A stretch of DNA of 9,496 bases from an uncultured Pseudomonadota bacterium. Lineage in GTDB: Bacteria > Myxococcota_A > UBA9042 > CAIXZC01. The notes below the pieces were generated by a model. That model had not been told where the DNA came from. It did no database searches and saw only the letters and a list, made by a program, of their open reading frames with translations. The stretch spans positions 1-9,496 of the forward strand of contig CALGBT010000309.1 in the NCBI GenBank assembly GCA_937884235.1, written 5' to 3'. This document shows, piece by piece, positions 6,120-9,496 of the stretch (its first letter is position 1; every line of letters starts with the position of its first letter). Position numbers and translations under genes: made by a program.

Positions 6120-7097
6120 CTAGATCCGCGCCAACCCCAGGAAGACCCCATGCAGCACCACTACCAACAGCAGAAACAACTCCCGCGAGCGCCCCGGGCC
6201 CAACCCCGGGAACCGATAGGTCAGGTGCCCGTCCCGACAACTCTGCAAACAGTCGCCGCAGAGGGTGCAGGAGCGCCCAACCCGACTGCGCTCGAGATGG
6301 TGTGGATGCAGGGCATCATAACGGCAGTGGAGGGTACAGATCCCGCATCGGGTGCAGCCGCCACCAACGTCCAGCCGGAAAGGATGGATGCGTCCCAGCA
6401 AAGTCGCCAGCACATGGATGGGGCAGAAGATTGTGCAATGGAACATGATTCCCAGTCGCCGCGACACAACCACCATCAGCATCACTCCGCCAATGCCCAG
6501 GGCGGCTGCTCCGCAAATAGCGAAAGTGGTGGAGAGCCCCTGCTGCCCCAACCACCAGGCTCCAGCCAACATGGCGGCGGCCCAGAGCAGCCGCAGCGAG
6601 GGCACCCACCGGGCCAATCGGGCGGGGCGGCGTCGCTGGATGGCGCAAAGGTCATCCCACGAACCAAGATAGCAGAGGTGACTGCACCAGGCCGGCCCCA
6701 CCAGCAGCACTGTCATGAGAAACAAACTGAACATGAAGTAGCCGCCCCCGCGATAGAGGGGCCCCACGGCAATCAGAGCAGGAATAGGGAAGTGCAGTTC
6801 CCCGGTCATCAGGCAGTGCTCCACCCCCAGCAGACCCAACACCAACTGCCCGTAGAAGGCCACGGAGAAGAAGCGCCAGGCGAAGCGCCGAGCTTGCGGC
6901 TGCTTCTTGGGGTCGACCATGCGGCGATGGAGCCAGCCGGCGTACCAGGCCAGGAGCACAATCTCCACCCAGCCGGCACCAGGGTAGAAACGCTCTGCCA
7001 GCAGCATGGGCGGTCGTACCTGCCACTGGACAATGCCCAGCAACGCTGCCACCAAACCACTCACCACCAGATGGGTCTTTCGTACTGCTCTCGCCAT
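6120..7097 (-). CDS. NapH/NosR/CcoG-like membrane polyferredoxin
   Basis: The 325-residue membrane Fe-S protein has hydrophobic segments at about 9-27, 42-55, 76-92, 118-134, 168-184 and 192-211. Two membrane-adjacent CX3C motifs follow the NapH/NosR pattern: CSHLC (138-142, after GPAW) and CTIFC (221-225, before PIHV). Two [4Fe-4S] ferredoxin motifs follow, C248/C251/C254/C258 and C277/C280/C283/C287, then a final hydrophobic helix (about 306-322). Such proteins pass electrons from quinol to periplasmic reductases or their maturation systems. The ATG at 7097 is used because upstream in-frame codons overlap the divergent gene. Its Shine-Dalgarno is weak (GGAAG about 10 nt away, within the palindrome GGAAGCTTCC at 7103-7112). 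It lies upstream of the psr operon on the same strand but is separated by a promoter region. Feeding electrons to the psr complex is possible but unproven. Confidence 0.87.
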   Translation of the reverse strand: MARAVRKTHLVVSGLVAALLGIVQWQVRPPMLLAERFYPGAGWVEIVLLAWYAGWLHRRMVDPKKQPQARRFAWRFFSVAFYGQLVLGLLGVEHCLMTGELHFPIPALIAVGPLYRGGGYFMFSLFLMTVLLVGPAWCSHLCYLGSWDDLCAIQRRRPARLARWVPSLRLLWAAAMLAGAWWLGQQGLSTTFAICGAAALGIGGVMLMVVVSRRLGIMFHCTIFCPIHVLATLLGRIHPFRLDVGGGCTRCGICTLHCRYDALHPHHLERSRVGRSCTLCGDCLQSCRDGHLTYRFPGLGPGRSRELFLLLVVVLHGVFLGLARI

Positions 7098-7173
7098 GGT
7101 CAGGAAGCTTCCAACAACCCCCCTGAAAAAGCAAGCCTGCCAGTGTCGCCGCGCTCGTGTGCGCAGGCCCCCG

Positions 7174-7202
7174 TTGCGCTTCGATATCGCTGCTGATACA
7201 CT
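7174..7202 (+). promoter_or_regulatory. Possible promoter of the plus-strand lipoprotein gene
   Basis: TTGCGC (7174-7179) and TACACT (7197-7202) are separated by exactly 17 nt. The -10 box matches four of six consensus bases and the -35 only three of six. Transcription from about 7209 would give a very short leader before the GTG at 7227. The 129-bp divergent gap must also hold the start signals of the minus-strand polyferredoxin gene, for which no convincing promoter was seen. Confidence 0.35.
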
Positions 7203-7226
7203 GCGCTCACGAGCGAGGGCTGGACT

Positions 7227-9496
7227 GTGGAAAGGACTATCTGGACATTGCTGGCGGCTTTGACAATCGGGTGTGGCGGATTGGGCGCGGACGGCACCGC
7301 ACCTCGCCTTGACCCTATCAAGAACCCCTATGTCCTGGTGGGCGAGAAGCTCTCTTTCGTGATCTCCGCTACTGACCCTGAGGGGGGAGACCTGACCTTC
7401 AAGATCGATGAGCGGCCTCCCGCTGCCCAGTTCATTGCCCTCGATGATGGGCAGAGCGCGCTTTTCACATGGATCCCCGAAGTGACTGATGCCGAGGCTG
7501 GCGGCAAGCCCCACGAAGTGGAGTTCTTCGTCCTTGATGAGGATGGCCTTTGGGACAGCGCCGTGGTCATCATCACGGTCATGCCCCAGGCCGCGGCCCA
7601 ATTCCTGAATCCACCCGGCTACGTCCTCGATCTTGCCGAAGAGAACACCATCGAGTTTCTCGTCCAGGTCAAAGACGATTCGGCCACCCAGGTCGACATC
7701 GCCATCAGCGACGGCCCCGAGGGTGCGTACATCGAACAAAGCGACCACAAATCTGCTTACTTCTTCTGGCGCCCCACCCCGGAGCAGATCTCGCTGAAGC
7801 TCTTCTGGTACATTCGCTTCCAGGCCACCGGCTACGCCCCTGACCACGCCCGACCAGGTCAGGAAGACCAGCTCTACCAGATCACCTACGACGTCGCCAT
7901 CGTCATCACCAATCCCGACTATGCCGGGTGCCCCGGATCACCACCCGTGATTGAGCACAAGATATTGGGCGACCAGCACCCGCCATCGGGAGCAACTGGC
8001 TATCCGGTAAAAGTTGAGGTCCTGGAAACTGACTCAAGCGTGCAGAAGGCTGAGGTGCACTGGTCAGTGAATCCGGGCGCCGACGAAGAGAACTACGCCG
8101 TGCTGGTCTTGTCGGCCAGCGATGGAAGCAACTTCCAGGGCTCCCTGCCGCTGGTCAGTGGCGGGTCCGGCAAACTCCTCAACTACTACCTGGTGGTTGC
8201 CGACAACGACGACTTCGGTGGGCCGACTTGCGACCACCAGGTGCGTGTCCCCAAGGAGGGCCACTACACCACTGCCGTCTATCCCCTGGGCGCAGACTCC
8301 GAGTGCCTCGAAGATGGCTACGAACAGAACGACAGCTTTGCTTCGGCCCACTTCCTGATGGATGCCGGCGCGTACTCGAACCTGCGCATCTGTAACGATG
8401 ATTCCGATTTCTTCGGCTTCATCGCCGAGGGCTCGGGCATGAACGTTACGGTGCAAGCCTTCGGCCATGGCGAAGACCTGGTCTGGCAGGCCCAGGATGG
8501 TATGGGCAACCCGGTGGACGGCCTGCAGTCCGGCAGCAAGTCCATCTCCGTTCCAGGGGAGAAGCTGGCCGGAAGCGTTCTACTGGTGGCCCTGTGGTCG
8601 GGCAGCGGCAATGCAATTACTTATGACTTGACCGTGGCCCCCATAACCAGCGAATGTACCCCCGATTCCCTGGAACCAAACCAGAGCACAGCAACTGCAG
8701 AGCTCATCGGCGAGGGGCTCTTTGAGGCTCTTTCCATCTGCGCCGGCGACGAGGATTTCTACCGATTGGAGGTGCCCGGCGGGACCTACTTGAGCGCCCG
8801 GATCACCCACGCTGCCAGCGCCGGCGACCTCGACCTCTATCTCCTGGGCAATGACGGTGAATCAGTTATCGACGCGGCTCTGACCAGCAGCCAGGAAGAG
8901 ACCGTCGAGGCCAACATCAGTATCGGAGGCACTCACTATTTGAAAGTGGTGGGTTTCCAGGGGGCCACCAACTCCTACCACCTCTCCGTCGACTTTGAGA
9001 AGCAGGTTGATTCTTGCCAGGAAGATACCTTCGCCCCCAATCAATATGCTGACGAGGCTGTGATGGTGCCCCCCTCCACCTACAAACAGCTGGCAGCCTG
9101 TCCCGGCAAGGAAGACTGGTTTGCCATCGGCCTCAACGGCAACGAGACGCTGGCGGTGACAGTGACTCCCGGAAACGGCCTGCAGATTCTCCTGGAAGGG
9201 CCCGCCGGCACCACCCTCTGCAATGGACAGAACCAGGGCGGTAGCACCGGCTTCTCGTGCGGGATTCCAGAGGCCGGAGACTACCGCTTCAAGGTTGCCA
9301 ACAATGGCACGACTGCACTCAGCTACGACCTCGAAGTCGCCGTTACCCCACCCCCCGGACCTTGCCCGGACGACCGCTTCGAAAGCAACGACCAGGTGGC
9401 CGCCGGGGCCAAGATCGTGAATACAACTACAACCTGGCTGACCTCGTGTGGGCTGGATTATGACTGGTTCAGCTTTCAGGGCTATTCCCAGGACGT
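7227..9496 (+). CDS. Large putative lipoprotein with Ig-like domains and PPC-like repeats (C-terminus beyond window)
   Basis: An uninterrupted frame of 756 codons runs to the right edge. The preceding in-frame stop is TGA at 7194. GTG 7227 is the only good start: GAGGG lies 7 nt upstream and the product begins MERTIWTLLAALTIGCGG. That is a short lipoprotein signal with likely lipidated C16, although Thr at -3 is off-consensus for a lipobox. Residues 29-121 and about 122-229 are two similar beta-sandwich (cadherin/Ig-like) domains. Residues about 236-345 look like a third beta-sandwich, ending in a Tyr-Tyr-Leu-Val-Val-Ala-Asp strand. From C360 on there are four PPC-like repeats. The protein is rich in Asp/Glu and Gly, as expected outside the cell. 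No catalytic domain is visible; one may follow downstream. No link to the sulfur operon is evident, and function is unknown. Confidence 0.85.
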   Translation, partial: MERTIWTLLAALTIGCGGLGADGTAPRLDPIKNPYVLVGEKLSFVISATDPEGGDLTFKIDERPPAAQFIALDDGQSALFTWIPEVTDAEAGGKPHEVEFFVLDEDGLWDSAVVIITVMPQAAAQFLNPPGYVLDLAEENTIEFLVQVKDDSATQVDIAISDGPEGAYIEQSDHKSAYFFWRPTPEQISLKLFWYIRFQATGYAPDHARPGQEDQLYQITYDVAIVITNPDYAGCPGSPPVIEHKILGDQHPPSGATGYPVKVEVLETDSSVQKAEVHWSVNPGADEENYAVLVLSASDGSNFQGSLPLVSGGSGKLLNYYLVVADNDDFGGPTCDHQVRVPKEGHYTTAVYPLGADSECLEDGYEQNDSFASAHFLMDAGAYSNLRICNDDSDFFGFIAEGSGMNVTVQAFGHGEDLVWQAQDGMGNPVDGLQSGSKSISVPGEKLAGSVLLVALWSGSGNAITYDLTVAPITSECTPDSLEPNQSTATAELIGEGLFEALSICAGDEDFYRLEVPGGTYLSARITHAASAGDLDLYLLGNDGESVIDAALTSSQEETVEANISIGGTHYLKVVGFQGATNSYHLSVDFEKQVDSCQEDTFAPNQYADEAVMVPPSTYKQLAACPGKEDWFAIGLNGNETLAVTVTPGNGLQILLEGPAGTTLCNGQNQGGSTGFSCGIPEAGDYRFKVANNGTTALSYDLEVAVTPPPGPCPDDRFESNDQVAAGAKIVNTTTTWLTSCGLDYDWFSFQGYSQD
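7311..7913 (+). repeat. Two tandem Ig/cadherin-like domains in the lipoprotein
   Basis: Residues 29-121 and about 122-229 share a pattern: a Val-Leu strand near the start, a Phe-x-Val-x-Val/Ala-x-Asp segment, then Phe-x-Trp-x-Pro (FTWIP, FFWRP), and a closing hydrophobic strand (VVIITVMP, DVAIVITNP). The Phe-Thr-Trp-x-Pro element is common in putative-Ig (He_PIG-like) surface domains. The second copy has an insertion before its last strand. Boundaries are approximate. Confidence 0.5.
8304..9496 (+). repeat. Four tandem Cys-paired PPC-like repeats in the lipoprotein (last one truncated)
   Basis: Each unit opens with Cys-x-x-Asp-x-[YLF]-[EA]-x-Asn and has a second Cys just before an acidic [DE]-[DY]-[DE]-[FW] motif. 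First Cys: C360, C477, C597, C713 (spacings 117, 120, 116). Second Cys: C389, C505, C625, C741 (29, 28, 28 and 28 after the first). Representative openings are CLEDGYEQND, CTPDSLEPNQ, CQEDTFAPNQ and CPDDRFESND. The regular pairing implies one disulfide per repeat. The fold resembles bacterial pre-peptidase C-terminal (PPC) domains, which have a similar Glu-x-Asn-Asp opening and Asp-x-Asp-x-[FY] motif. Confidence 0.7.

Noticed and set aside
6107..6120. GC palindrome GGGCGGGGCCGCCC at the end of the polyferredoxin gene
   Set aside because: It could form a short stem, but the loop would be very small and no run of T follows on the minus strand; not enough for an intrinsic terminator.
7118..7150. 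Sigma54-like TGGCAGGCTTGC upstream of the polyferredoxin gene
   Set aside because: The GG and GC elements are 7 nt apart instead of the required 10.
6069..7196. 375-codon plus-strand frame
   Set aside because: It is antisense to the polyferredoxin gene; its composition is low-complexity Gln/Pro/His, typical of the reverse complement of a GC-rich membrane gene.
7098..7847. Minus-strand frame open upstream of the polyferredoxin start, allowing a 575-codon protein
   Set aside because: The extension has no membrane or Fe-S character, no start signal, and lies opposite the well-supported lipoprotein frame. Homology-like features begin only at the ATG at 7097.
1..9496. CRISPR arrays, tRNA or rRNA genes, insertion sequences
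   Set aside because: No regular short direct repeats with spacers, no cloverleaf-like segment and no transposase or terminal repeats were seen.

Overview
The window is GC-rich bacterial DNA. It holds one long minus-strand operon for anaerobic sulfur-compound respiration, and a divergently transcribed gene for a large repeat-containing lipoprotein. Several traits suggest a strictly or facultatively anaerobic Gram-negative from the former 'Deltaproteobacteria' (Desulfobacterota or Myxococcota-like) or a neighbouring uncultivated lineage: a TAT-exported molybdo-enzyme, a CRP/FNR (HcpR-like) palindrome upstream of the operon, and a lipoprotein with Cys-flanked pre-peptidase (PPC-like) repeats. 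This placement is inference; no rRNA or other phylogenetic marker is present.

The minus strand, read right to left, is as follows. A NapH/NosR-like polyferredoxin gene (7097-6120) comes first. After a 167-bp gap with a perfect 14-bp palindrome, a good sigma70-type promoter and operator-like repeats, a tight gene run begins. It consists of a Cys-rich ArsR-family regulator (5952-5647), a PsrA/PhsA-type molybdopterin catalytic subunit (5642-3438), a four-cluster PsrB-type ferredoxin (3434-2889), the first YeeE/YedE sulfur-transport half (2877-2314), the second YeeE/YedE half fused to a rhodanese-like domain (2317-1136), and an NrfD/PsrC-type membrane anchor (1106-141). The gaps are 4, 3, 11, -4 and 29 nt, so this is almost certainly one transcription unit. 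The 5' end of an NAD-dependent sugar epimerase/dehydratase (79-1) follows after 61 bp.

The operon encodes a complete periplasmic-facing PsrABC-type complex (Mo-bis-MGD active site, Fe-S wire, quinol-oxidising NrfD). A two-gene thiosulfate/sulfur channel is inserted between the B and C subunits, and a Cys-containing regulator resembling persulfide sensors leads the operon. The most plausible reading is respiratory reduction of polysulfide, thiosulfate or tetrathionate, coupled to import or export of a sulfur species. The substrate cannot be fixed from sequence alone.

The plus strand carries a GTG-started lipoprotein gene (7227 to beyond the window end) with Ig-like N-terminal domains and at least four Cys-paired repeats of about 117 residues. 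It is open to the edge of the window, so its C-terminus is unknown.

The points most worth a second look are: (i) the YedE-rhodanese fusion, which has a complete internal start signal and a signal-peptide-like segment exactly at the junction; (ii) the degenerate rhodanese domain lacking its active-site Cys but ending in a basic tail with a terminal Gly-Gly-Cys-Ser; (iii) the CRP/HcpR-like site; and (iv) the persulfide-sensor-like cysteines of the ArsR regulator.
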